From Alphaproteobacteria bacterium (GTDB taxonomy: Bacteria; Pseudomonadota; Alphaproteobacteria; Micavibrionales; Micavibrionaceae): a stretch of DNA of 64,000 nt. Positions 54,117 through 64,000 of this stretch are shown piece by piece (position 1 is the first letter of the stretch; each line of letters opens with the position of its first letter). The notes under the pieces are model-generated. The model ran no database searches. It was not told the DNA's origin and saw nothing but the letters and a program-made list of their open reading frames with translations. Where the stretch lies: positions 1,054,001-1,118,000 of the forward strand of contig JAUHWR010000001.1 in assembly GCA_030427385.1 (NCBI GenBank), given 5' to 3'. Both the position numbers and the translations under genes were made by a program.

Positions 54117-54842
54117 TTAGGGGTAATCACAGCTATCAAATGTGACTTTCAAAAAGGACTTCGCCCCATCGGATAAAGTAAAGCGATATTCACGGTCTTT
54201 GATGACCATAGACGTCGTCAGAGGCAGAGTTCCGGTTTTTTCCTCTATTTCCCCGCCAAACTTTTTGAAAGTTACGGTTACAGGCTTGCCGATATCAAAC
54301 CAGGCTTCGGGTTGTCCGCTAGAGTTTTTAGCAGATTCGCCCTTTGCCGTGACAACCGCCATGCCATCATCAAGCGTAATAACGCTATCAGGGCCCTTAT
54401 AAGTTGGCGTGGCAACAATAAAACGTTTGGTTTGCGGGTCGGTGCAATTGCGTGGTGGTTGTGCGGAACGGATCACAAAAGATAAACGTTGCGGGCTGGC
54501 GCCTTCATCAAGACGGGTTTTAATCAAATCAAGTAACCCGCGCAATGGCCCCTTTGATGGAATGAGTGCCTCCATTTCGGTTTTTTGGGCGTTATAGCGC
54601 ATATCGGCTTCTTGTTGCTTGGTTAGCGCATCAGTTAATTCATCGCGCATCGCGTCAGTATCTTGCTCGAGCGCACTGATTTGGCGTTCTTGTGATTTTA
54701 TTTGCGCCGCATATCTCTGCCCGCCGAACCAATAACCAACCGCCACAGCAAACATCAGCGTCATCATCATAAATAAAAATGAAAAAAAGCGCTGTTGAGA
54801 ACGACGTCTGTAGCGCGATTGCGGATTATAACGGTCAATCAT
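54117..54842 (-). CDS. Membrane-anchored coiled-coil protein of the motility cluster
   Basis: A 241-residue protein with a basic cytosolic N-tail, one transmembrane segment (about 21-42) and a coiled coil (QERQISALEQDTDAMRDELTD.. about 50-90). A beta-rich periplasmic domain follows, with FVIRSAQPPRNC and a second Cys in FDSCDYP near the end (likely disulfide). I do not recognise a family. It begins the run that leads to the two MotB-like genes and the TPR gene. Confidence 0.7.
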   Translation of the reverse strand: MIDRYNPQSRYRRRSQQRFFSFLFMMMTLMFAVAVGYWFGGQRYAAQIKSQERQISALEQDTDAMRDELTDALTKQQEADMRYNAQKTEMEALIPSKGPLRGLLDLIKTRLDEGASPQRLSFVIRSAQPPRNCTDPQTKRFIVATPTYKGPDSVITLDDGMAVVTAKGESAKNSSGQPEAWFDIGKPVTVTFKKFGGEIEEKTGTLPLTTSMVIKDREYRFTLSDGAKSFLKVTFDSCDYP

Positions 54843-54869
54843 ACCAATTCTGCCTTATTGTGCCTGTTA

Positions 54870-56747
54870 TTAAATTCCAAAATAGAACTTTGCTATAAAA
54901 ATATACGTAACCCATAAAATAATCACAAGGGGCACGCCCGAAATTAAAAAGTCCCTGAATTTATAATGCCCGGGTCCCATCACCAGCAAATTAGTTTGAT
55001 ATCCAATCGGAGAGGCGAAAGAACAATTGGCGGCAAAGACAACCGTAATCGCAAATATCATCGGATCAACACCCAGATTTGCCGCCATATTCATGGCAAT
55101 CGGTGTAAATAAAATCGCACATGCATTATTGCTGAGTACGTTTGTGGTAATGGCAACCAGAATAAATAACAGCGCAAGTTGTGCCAGATTGCCACCCGGA
55201 AGTGGCAATGTTAATAAAGAATTTGCAATAAATTGCGCGCCGTCCGATGCCTGTAGCGCGGTCCCGATGGCAAGCATGGAGCCAACCAGTAAGAAAATTT
55301 TACGATCAATCGCCCGTGTTGCTTGGCGGATATTCAGGCAGTTTGTCGCAATCATAACCACCGCGCCCGTTACCGCCGCCACCGGAATAGACATCAGCCC
55401 CGCCGCCGCCAAACTAATCACGCCCAAGAATATTACCGCCGCAAGAGGGGCTTTCTTAGGAACCGGTAATTCTTTTTTAGAGCCGGATAATAGGATAACA
55501 TCGGCGTTATCCCGCGCCAGTTCAATCGAGGCCGGACTTCCCGCAACAAGTAATGTATCGCCCGGCTCCAGACGAATGCGCCCCAAACGGCGGCGCACAA
55601 CGCGCGCGCGTCGTTGGATGCCTAGTACAATCACGCCAAATTGACGGTGAAAGTTGGCTTGTTCCAGAGTCATATCAATTAAGCGGGAGGCAGGCGGTAT
55701 CATAACCTCCGCGACCAATCGGGTCATCTTTTTATCAATTTTATCATCGCCGCGCTCCTCCTCCGCAAGGCGATCATTCACGCGGTCAATCACCTCTGCT
55801 TCATCTTCAGATAAGAGAAAGCCCGGATATTTGGATAATACTACAGAAAGTTGATCACGCGTGGTTGCCACGATCATGACATCATTTTTTTCAATTTTAT
55901 AGCCTTCAAAGGGCGGCAAGATTAAATGACCTTTGCGTTGAATAAGCTTGATATTCATTTCCGGTAATTTGGCGAAATGACCATTGATACATTCTTCACC
56001 GATCAGCGGGCTATCTTCATTAATATCAATCTCGGCAACGAATTCCTTTTTATCCCCAACCAGATCCTGCGTCATGGAAGAGCGGTCTTTTAAAATAAAC
56101 GGAGCGATAAACAGCACATATATGAATCCTACTGCGGCCATCATGGAACCGGGAATTGTAAATTCAAAAAAATCCAGCGCTTCATAGCCAAGCTCTGTCA
56201 TCGAACTTGAAACAAGCAAGTTTGTGGAGGAACCGATCAGGGTGGTCATCCCCCCCAAAATGGCCGCAAAACTGAGCGGGATCATCACCCGGCTTTGGGA
56301 CACGCCCGAGGTTACAGCCAGCGCCTGAATAACCGGAATCGCAATAATCACAAGCGGTGTATTGTTTAAAAACGCACTGACGGTAGTAACGAACACCAAA
56401 ATACCCGCGATAGACAGCCACGCCAGAATTTTACTAGAGGTCATAAACAATTCGGATAGCGGGCGCAAAGCATCAGTTTGGATAATCCCCTGCCCCATGA
56501 CCAATAATGCCAATACCGCAATCAGAGAGGGATTGGCAAATCCCGCCAATAAGTGCGCGGCATCAAGCTGGTTTTTACCCGTGGCATCGGCAATCGGAAA
56601 AATCTGTCCAAAGAGCAAAAGCAGGGTAAGAATACCAATACTCGTTACCTCTAAGGGTACTTTTTCGCGGGCAAAGAGAACTATGGCTACGGCTGTCAGG
56701 AACAACACAAAGCACATATGATAAAAATTATCTTCTAGTAAAATCAT
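54870..56747 (-). CDS. SLC13-family permease with two TrkA-C domains
   Basis: A 625-residue inner-membrane transporter. About ten to twelve transmembrane segments are split by a cytosolic pair of TrkA_C/RCK_C domains in the middle (FVAEIDINEDSPLIGEECI... RVNDRLAEEERGDDKIDKK .. RRRLGRIRLEPGDTLLVAGS). The NNTPLVIIAIPV and NAC segments are the SLC13/CitT Na+-binding regions. It would carry dicarboxylates, sulfate or related anions with sodium; the substrate is unknown. It is 27 bp after the coiled-coil gene but probably a separate unit. Confidence 0.85.
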   Translation of the reverse strand: MILLEDNFYHMCFVLFLTAVAIVLFAREKVPLEVTSIGILTLLLLFGQIFPIADATGKNQLDAAHLLAGFANPSLIAVLALLVMGQGIIQTDALRPLSELFMTSSKILAWLSIAGILVFVTTVSAFLNNTPLVIIAIPVIQALAVTSGVSQSRVMIPLSFAAILGGMTTLIGSSTNLLVSSSMTELGYEALDFFEFTIPGSMMAAVGFIYVLFIAPFILKDRSSMTQDLVGDKKEFVAEIDINEDSPLIGEECINGHFAKLPEMNIKLIQRKGHLILPPFEGYKIEKNDVMIVATTRDQLSVVLSKYPGFLLSEDEAEVIDRVNDRLAEEERGDDKIDKKMTRLVAEVMIPPASRLIDMTLEQANFHRQFGVIVLGIQRRARVVRRRLGRIRLEPGDTLLVAGSPASIELARDNADVILLSGSKKELPVPKKAPLAAVIFLGVISLAAAGLMSIPVAAVTGAVVMIATNCLNIRQATRAIDRKIFLLVGSMLAIGTALQASDGAQFIANSLLTLPLPGGNLAQLALLFILVAITTNVLSNNACAILFTPIAMNMAANLGVDPMIFAITVVFAANCSFASPIGYQTNLLVMGPGHYKFRDFLISGVPLVIILWVTYIFIAKFYFGI

Positions 56748-56799
56748 CGCGTGAGTATAGCGGGATGTTTACGGGATGAATAGAGAGAGTTTTGAAAGT

Positions 56800-58986
56800 T
56801 TAATCCGAATCTCCATCAAAGAACTCAAGCCCTGATGCTTCGATCGTTGTTAGGTTTTTAAGACCAATGCGGATGGAAATTTGGGTTTCGGCGTCACCGG
56901 AGTTGTCATTTGTTAAATCACGTTCGATAAAAGAGCCGATGCTGAAACATTCCGCAACGTATTCAAGGCCGCCATCGGCTGTGCGGAGGCCGGGGTCTAT
57001 TCCCAGATCATATGTTGCACCGCCGCTGACATACCAGTTTTCATTCAGGCGCAGACGGCTTTTGCCGATAAATTGTTCGCGGGTTTCATCAAAACTGGTT
57101 CCCGGAATTGATTTGGAGAAAAAGTATAACCCGTTGAGCGCCAAACGATCCCCCTGATAGCCTGCATCAACCTCATGCGCTTTGGATTGGAAGCTGTTGC
57201 GGTCAAGTCGGGTGCGATAATTCACATTAAATCTATCTTTATAGCGTGTTGATAATTCCGCCACATAATCAGAGCTTTTCTCACGAAGGCCAGATCCGGC
57301 TGGGAAAAAATTATCTTCTTTAAAATGATAGCTTTGCCCCATAAACCCGCCAAGTTCAAAGTCATTCGCGCTATAGTAAGTTGAGCGCAAACCATATGTT
57401 ACGCGGGAGCGGTCTTCGATACGGTCAAAACCAGTAAAGCGATCGGCATCAAACAGGTTATTTACACTGACTTGGATATCCTGACTATCTTCATTGGTGA
57501 TATCCGCCTGATTATTGACATTGCTGATACCTGTCACAGACACAACAGGTTCAACCACAATATCTGACCCACTTTGCTGTAATGATTTAATGAAAGGATA
57601 AGCCACTTCCAGATTTGCAAAAACATAGCCCCGCGCTTTGTCTTCGCTATCTTGCCCCGGACGATCAGTTAGGTAATACAAATCGCCGCGCACGCCAAGA
57701 TCAAGGGTAGTCACAAGACCAATGTCGGTTTTACGATGCCCCTGCCAGCCAAGCTCAGTTGTAAAACGGTTGGTATCGGGATCATTCCCATCGCGATGCA
57801 GGCTGAGGGCTGATACATCGAAAGCCCAGCGCCCACCAAGCGTTTGCCCTGCATCCCCCAAAAATGAGGCATTCATTTCGGGAAAAATATTCGGGCTGTT
57901 CGATTGTTGATCTAAGATACGTACATCTTGAAAGCTGATCAATCTGGCATCGGCATAATCACGACCATCAAAGCGTTCAACGTAAAGCTGGTTTTCCAAA
58001 ATATCATCATCAGAAATATCATATTGACGCAGATATTGATCATCGGAAGTTAGATTAATATCAAACCCGCTGCGCCATTTTTCATCTATATTCCACATGC
58101 CGGATGCTTCCAGATTGCCGCGAAAGGACTTATCCAATTCCACATTTGTGCCGGCATCGGAAATAATGCGGCTGGAGTATGTCGTTGTACCGCTGAGATC
58201 AACAACCGCATTTTCGAAACGTTGGCGATATTCTCCATTCAAAAGCGGGGTTTCTTTTGAGTAAGCAGTAATTCCGATTGTCGCGTCCTTACTCTCATCA
58301 AATGCATAATAATAGGAGCTGCCTACATATCCGCCAAGTTCACTATCAAAGCCGAGCGTCGGACTCACGAAGCCGCTTTTTTGTGTTTCGGTGCCATCGG
58401 GGTGGGAGAAATAAGGCATCCATAGAATGGGAACACCTGCAACATCGAAAGTTGCATCCTCGTAAGACACGCGCTTATCTGCGCGATCATGAATTACTTT
58501 ATCGGCCCGTAATTGCCATGGCGGGGCGGCATCAGGGTTGGTTTCACAAGGCGCGCAAGTTGTGTAGGTTGCACTTCTCAAGGTAACTTTGTCACCCACA
58601 TCATCGTGGCTGCGCTCTGCGTAATTGGCGGTGAAGCGTCCGCCATCACCTAAAATACCTTTGATATGAGAAATGTATCCTTCGCGCATTTTATCGCGCA
58701 TCTGTACTTTTTCGGCAAAATATTGTGAGCCATCTGTTTCAGTTAGCGTGACATTGCCAACCGCCGTGACTTTATCTTCCTGGATTTTGTAAAGAATACT
58801 ATCTGCCGTAACGACGCGGCCTTCCTGCTCCAGTCGCACATTACCGATGGCGGTCACAACTTTATCATCTTCATCATATAACAGTTGATCCGCGTCAAAA
58901 TTGACGGGGGCTTCCTCTGACTTTGCAGGGATTGATCCGCACAGCAACGCAAAAACAAGAGCCATATGACAAAAGAAAAATCTCAT
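56800..58986 (-). CDS. lptD: LPS-assembly protein LptD
   Basis: A 728-residue outer-membrane LPS insertion barrel. The signal peptide covers residues 1-23. The N-terminal OstA beta-jellyroll follows (NFDADQLLYDEDDKVVTAIGNV, ADSILYKIQEDKVTAVGNV). Cys pair region TTCAPCETNPDAAPPW leads into the barrel (VGSSYYYAF.., ending with GLKNLTTIEASGLEFF). It partners LptE at the outer membrane. The usual neighbours lptF/lptG/surA are not here. Confidence 0.93.
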   Translation of the reverse strand: MRFFFCHMALVFALLCGSIPAKSEEAPVNFDADQLLYDEDDKVVTAIGNVRLEQEGRVVTADSILYKIQEDKVTAVGNVTLTETDGSQYFAEKVQMRDKMREGYISHIKGILGDGGRFTANYAERSHDDVGDKVTLRSATYTTCAPCETNPDAAPPWQLRADKVIHDRADKRVSYEDATFDVAGVPILWMPYFSHPDGTETQKSGFVSPTLGFDSELGGYVGSSYYYAFDESKDATIGITAYSKETPLLNGEYRQRFENAVVDLSGTTTYSSRIISDAGTNVELDKSFRGNLEASGMWNIDEKWRSGFDINLTSDDQYLRQYDISDDDILENQLYVERFDGRDYADARLISFQDVRILDQQSNSPNIFPEMNASFLGDAGQTLGGRWAFDVSALSLHRDGNDPDTNRFTTELGWQGHRKTDIGLVTTLDLGVRGDLYYLTDRPGQDSEDKARGYVFANLEVAYPFIKSLQQSGSDIVVEPVVSVTGISNVNNQADITNEDSQDIQVSVNNLFDADRFTGFDRIEDRSRVTYGLRSTYYSANDFELGGFMGQSYHFKEDNFFPAGSGLREKSSDYVAELSTRYKDRFNVNYRTRLDRNSFQSKAHEVDAGYQGDRLALNGLYFFSKSIPGTSFDETREQFIGKSRLRLNENWYVSGGATYDLGIDPGLRTADGGLEYVAECFSIGSFIERDLTNDNSGDAETQISIRIGLKNLTTIEASGLEFFDGDSD

Positions 58987-59016
58987 TTTTTTCTTATAAA
59001 CGAATTCTCAAGATAG

Positions 59017-61539
<2,523 letters not shown>

Positions 61540-61545
61540 TAAACT

Positions 61546-61575
61546 ATTATAACACAACAAAAAAATCCGGGTCAC
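61546..61575 (-). promoter_or_regulatory. Candidate promoter of the patatin gene, leaderless start
   Basis: On the minus strand: GTGACC (61575-61570), 18-bp spacer, TATAAT (61551-61546), then six bases to GTG 61539. The -10 is perfect and the -35 matches four of six. The close spacing suggests an mRNA with no leader. Confidence 0.45.
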
Positions 61576-61595
61576 GACATTTCTGCCGCGCCCGG
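61559..61595 (-). terminator. Rho-independent terminator upstream of the patatin gene
   Basis: On the minus strand the arm CCGGGCGCGGC, with a six-base AGAAAT loop, pairs with GTCGTG-A-CCCGG through five GC pairs and G-U wobble pairs and one bulge, followed by ATTTTTTT. It would end a transcript coming from the LysR side, including the sRNA candidate. Confidence 0.75.
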
Positions 61596-61647
61596 TGAGT
61601 TAAACAGGGAGGTTGTACCAAAGGTACAAGACGATATTACTATCGAC
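61559..61647 (-). ncRNA. Candidate small RNA with anti-Shine-Dalgarno segment
   Basis: Minus-strand unit: a TTGCAA (61682-61677) / 17 bp / TATACG (61659-61654) promoter candidate, then two perfect hairpins (CGATA-gtaa-TATCG at 61645-61632; TTGTACC-ttt-GGTACAA at 61629-61613), an unpaired CCTCCC (61612-61607) and the terminator. CCUCC loops are found in several alphaproteobacterial sRNA families. The unit is also consistent with a structured 3' UTR of the LysR gene. No sequence homology to a known sRNA is claimed. Confidence 0.38.
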
Positions 61648-61785
61648 AGCACACGTATAATGGCAAAGCCATAAGTTTGCAACCTCTATTTGAGGGGCAA
61701 AATATGCATAAAAACAAGGGCTTATATAAGCACCTCCTAAAATAGCAATCAGAACAACTTATAGTAGGTGACTTATTATTTTCTT

Positions 61786-62679
61786 CTAATTTTCCACTAC
61801 ATGAAGATTATTTAGCAGAAATTCTCTGAAGATAGAGATTCGGCGTGAATGACGTCTCTCTTCCGGGTACACAAAATAAATATCCACAGGATCACGCGTT
61901 TCTTCCTCCAGAACGACTTCCAGACGATCCATGTAATGACCCACCATATATTTGGGAAGCATTGCAATTCCCGCCCCGCGTCGTACGGCACGAAAAATTG
62001 CGTAAAGCGAATTAATCATAATGATATTGTAATCTGTTTTGGGATCAACGCCCGCCAAATCAAACAAATAATTAGTTTGAGAGAATGGCTGTGCCACATT
62101 TTGCGGATAACCAATTAGAGTATGATTTTTTAAATCCGCCGCCGTCTTCGGCATTCCGAATTTTTCGACATATTCTTTTGACGCATAAATCTGAAATTGT
62201 AGAGAGGCAAGGTGACGTTGAATCAGATCCTGCTGATCCGGCCTGTAAAGACGAATAGCGACATCTGCTTCACGCATACCCAAATTATAAATGCGGTCAT
62301 CCATAAGAATCGTAATTTGCAGATCAGGGTGATTCTCTCTTATTGATGCCAGTCGCGGCACAAGCCAGGTTGATCCGACAAATTCAGATACGGTAATGCG
62401 CAACGGCCCATCTTCGCGTTGTTTAGAATCCTGTATTTGCCCTTCGACATTCGAGAGCTTTTCAAAGACTTCATGGGCGGAATTATAGAGAAGCTCGCCC
62501 TGCTCGGTTAGGACAAGGCCACGGGCATGGCGGTGAAATAATAAAACGCCAAGGCTGTCTTCAAGCCCGCTGATCTGGCGTGAAATTGCCGATTGGCTGA
62601 GATTAAGAATCTCCCCCGCATGCGTAAAACTGTGGGCATCCGCCACAATACAAAAAGTCCTAAGTTTGTCCCAATCCAT
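61786..62679 (-). CDS. LysR-family transcription regulator
   Basis: A ~297-residue LTTR. The N-terminal wHTH (WDKLRTFCIVADAHSFTHAGEILNLSQSAISRQISGLED) is followed by a linker helix and the periplasmic-binding-like co-inducer domain. Two starts (62685 and 62679, MAMDWDK) are possible. It sits next to trxB on the same strand, an arrangement seen in alphaproteobacteria, and may respond to redox or a metabolite. No own operator was identified. Confidence 0.92.
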   Translation of the reverse strand: MDWDKLRTFCIVADAHSFTHAGEILNLSQSAISRQISGLEDSLGVLLFHRHARGLVLTEQGELLYNSAHEVFEKLSNVEGQIQDSKQREDGPLRITVSEFVGSTWLVPRLASIRENHPDLQITILMDDRIYNLGMREADVAIRLYRPDQQDLIQRHLASLQFQIYASKEYVEKFGMPKTAADLKNHTLIGYPQNVAQPFSQTNYLFDLAGVDPKTDYNIIMINSLYAIFRAVRRGAGIAMLPKYMVGHYMDRLEVVLEEETRDPVDIYFVYPEERRHSRRISIFREFLLNNLHVVEN

Positions 62680-62913
62680 AGCCATGATTTATTATTAAAG
62701 GAAAAAATTAAAACTGGGAAGAGCTATGTATTTTCTGTATGCCTAATATTTATAATAAAAAAAATATCCCTGTCAGGAATAAATTAATAGAGAGTTTCAA
62801 TCATAATCCCGCCTGATAGAATTGAAGATATTACAAGGCATGTTGATTACTCATTCTTCAGCATCATGGTAATATGTAGTTCAAATGAATTTATCTGAAT
62901 CCATTTATAAATA

Positions 62914-63879
62914 CTAAGATGCCCCCAAATACTTATCTGCCTCAAGAGCGGCCATGCAGCCCATGCCGGCGGCGGTGATGGCTTGGCGGTAGATTTTATC
63001 TGTTACATCGCCTGCTGCAAACACACCTGGAATGGATGTCTGGGTTGTGTTTGGTTTTACCAAAATATAGCCTTCACTATCCATCTCCATTTTACCTTTA
63101 AAAATCTCGGTTGCAGGATCGTGTCCAATCGCGACGAACATGCCCTCTACGGCAAGATCAGAGCCTTCGCCTGTTTTTACGTTTTTTAGGAGCAATCCGG
63201 TCATGCCGGGGATACCACCATCTTTCGCAGCGTCCTCTCGGGTGATACCCACGACATCTTCCACGACATGATCCCAAATTACTTCAATTTTTTCATGGGC
63301 AAATAAACGTTCCTGCATAATTTTTTCGGCGCGCAAACTGTCACGTCTATGAATAAGGGTCACTTTTGAGGTCATATTGGCGAGAAACAGCGCCTCCTCT
63401 ACAGCAGAATTTCCACCGCCGATGACGGCAACAGGTTTGTTACGATAAAAAAAGCCGTCGCATGTTGCGCATGCGGACACCCCAAGACCTTGAAATTTAT
63501 ATTCCGATTCAAGTCCTAGCCAACGCGCCTTTGCACCTGTGGAAATTATAATTGTATCCGCTGTATAGATTGCCCCGCTCTCCGCCGTTGCTTTCATCGG
63601 TCTGGCGGCAAAGTCGACATCGGTGATAAAATCATGAATGGTTTTTGTGCCCACATTCTTTGCCTGCGCCTGCATTTGCTCCATCAGCCATGGCCCCTCA
63701 ATGGGGTCAGCAAAACCGGGATAATTTTCAACGTCGGTTGTAATTGTTAACTGGCCACCCGGCTCACGCCCTAAGATCTGGATCGGCTCTAAACCTGCGC
63801 GCGCCGCATATATTGCCGCCGTATATCCCGCAGGGCCAGAGCCAATAATTAATACTTTTGTATGTTGTGTATCTGTCAT
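62914..63879 (-). CDS. trxB: Thioredoxin reductase (NADPH)
   Basis: A 321-residue flavoprotein that reduces thioredoxin. FAD motif GSGPAG near 13-18, redox-active CATC (C137 and C140), NADPH motif GGGNSA near 154-159 and the C-terminal GDVTD all fit. The 228 bp between this gene and the LysR gene hold nothing I recognise. Confidence 0.97.
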   Translation of the reverse strand: MTDTQHTKVLIIGSGPAGYTAAIYAARAGLEPIQILGREPGGQLTITTDVENYPGFADPIEGPWLMEQMQAQAKNVGTKTIHDFITDVDFAARPMKATAESGAIYTADTIIISTGAKARWLGLESEYKFQGLGVSACATCDGFFYRNKPVAVIGGGNSAVEEALFLANMTSKVTLIHRRDSLRAEKIMQERLFAHEKIEVIWDHVVEDVVGITREDAAKDGGIPGMTGLLLKNVKTGEGSDLAVEGMFVAIGHDPATEIFKGKMEMDSEGYILVKPNTTQTSIPGVFAAGDVTDKIYRQAITAAGMGCMAALEADKYLGAS

Positions 63880-63917
63880 AAGCCTAACCTAGAAATCTTT
63901 TTATGCCTCGTAAAGGC

Positions 63918-64000
63918 TTATTCGTTGCCTATCCCCAATTTGTTACGAAGTTCGCTTGCTATTGTGTCTGCTTCACGTAAAGGGGGATAGTGATACGGCG
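63918..64000 (-). CDS. 3' end of a gene that continues beyond the window
   Basis: The minus-strand frame reads PYHYPPLREADTIASELRNKLGI then GNE and TAA (63920-63918). It is open to the last base, upstream of trxB by 39 bp. The fragment is too short to identify. Confidence 0.55.
   Translation of the reverse strand, partial: PYHYPPLREADTIASELRNKLGIGNE

Noticed and set aside
55027-55644. 205-codon antisense ORF over the SLC13 gene
   Set aside because: Mirror of a transporter reading frame; low-complexity residues and no start signal.
61656-61661. Plus-strand TATAAT as promoter
   Set aside because: No -35 at 16-18 bp and no plus-strand gene follows.

Overview
The window is a piece of an alphaproteobacterial chromosome. 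The evidence is the ChpT-type histidine phosphotransferase, the PhaR repressor with a polyhydroxyalkanoate (PHA) operon, a DUF2125 protein, a LysR gene beside trxB, a PQGTR-type PlsC and LptD. Base composition is visibly AT-leaning for that class. The cell is Gram-negative (LptD, TolQR, lipoproteins, a porin-like barrel), flagellated, makes storage polyester, and uses secA/secE/nusG and other ordinary housekeeping genes. I cannot assign a genus; an AT-rich relative of Micavibrionales or Rhodospirillales would fit, but this is inference.

Layout. 1-8.5 kb: plsC tail, DUF2125, tyrA, metA, a methyltransferase, mutT, a parvulin and secA. 8.5-11.9 kb: a DUF892 protein, a small cyclic-nucleotide-binding protein, an ABC exporter and a 54-codon ORF. 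11.9-13.6 kb: a decayed integrative element in tRNA-Trp(CCA), with a 67-bp direct repeat, a nonsense-mutated integrase relic, paired arm-type repeats and one HExxH cargo gene. 13.7-25.7 kb: panC/panB, a Do-type protease, secE-nusG, uvrB, an orphan Phd/YefM-like antitoxin with palindromic operators and a tiny membrane peptide, a coiled-coil repeat protein, ggt and rpsU. 25.8-33.6 kb: a Xaa-Pro aminopeptidase, galU, a phosphohexomutase, chpT-cheY-cheR and purH. 33.6-38.2 kb: a PHA operon (phaC-phaA-VOC-phaB-CNB) divergent from phaR. 38.3-42.9 kb: pfpI, rnhA, a P-loop protein and ispH, then envelope genes. 42.9-54.8 kb: tolQR and ybgC joined to fliR-fliQ-unknown-fliE-flgC-flgB, then a FlhB-tail protein, fliO-fliP, and a motility cluster with two MotB-like proteins, a coiled-coil membrane protein and a TPR protein. 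54.9-64 kb: an SLC13 transporter, lptD, an aminotransferase, a patatin, a candidate sRNA, a LysR regulator, trxB and a truncated gene.

How the parts fit. galU and the phosphohexomutase supply sugar nucleotides for surface glycans, alongside an LPS-type glycosyltransferase and LptD. chpT, the CheY-like receiver and cheR form a signalling operon that probably feeds into cell-cycle or motility control of the flagellar genes nearby. The PHA operon has an inverted repeat over the phaR promoter that suggests autoregulation. The most unusual material is the tRNA-Trp element, the antitoxin/micropeptide pair, the twin MotB-like genes and the structured intergenic region before the patatin gene. I see no CRISPR array, no rRNA, no intact insertion sequence and no complete known defence system.
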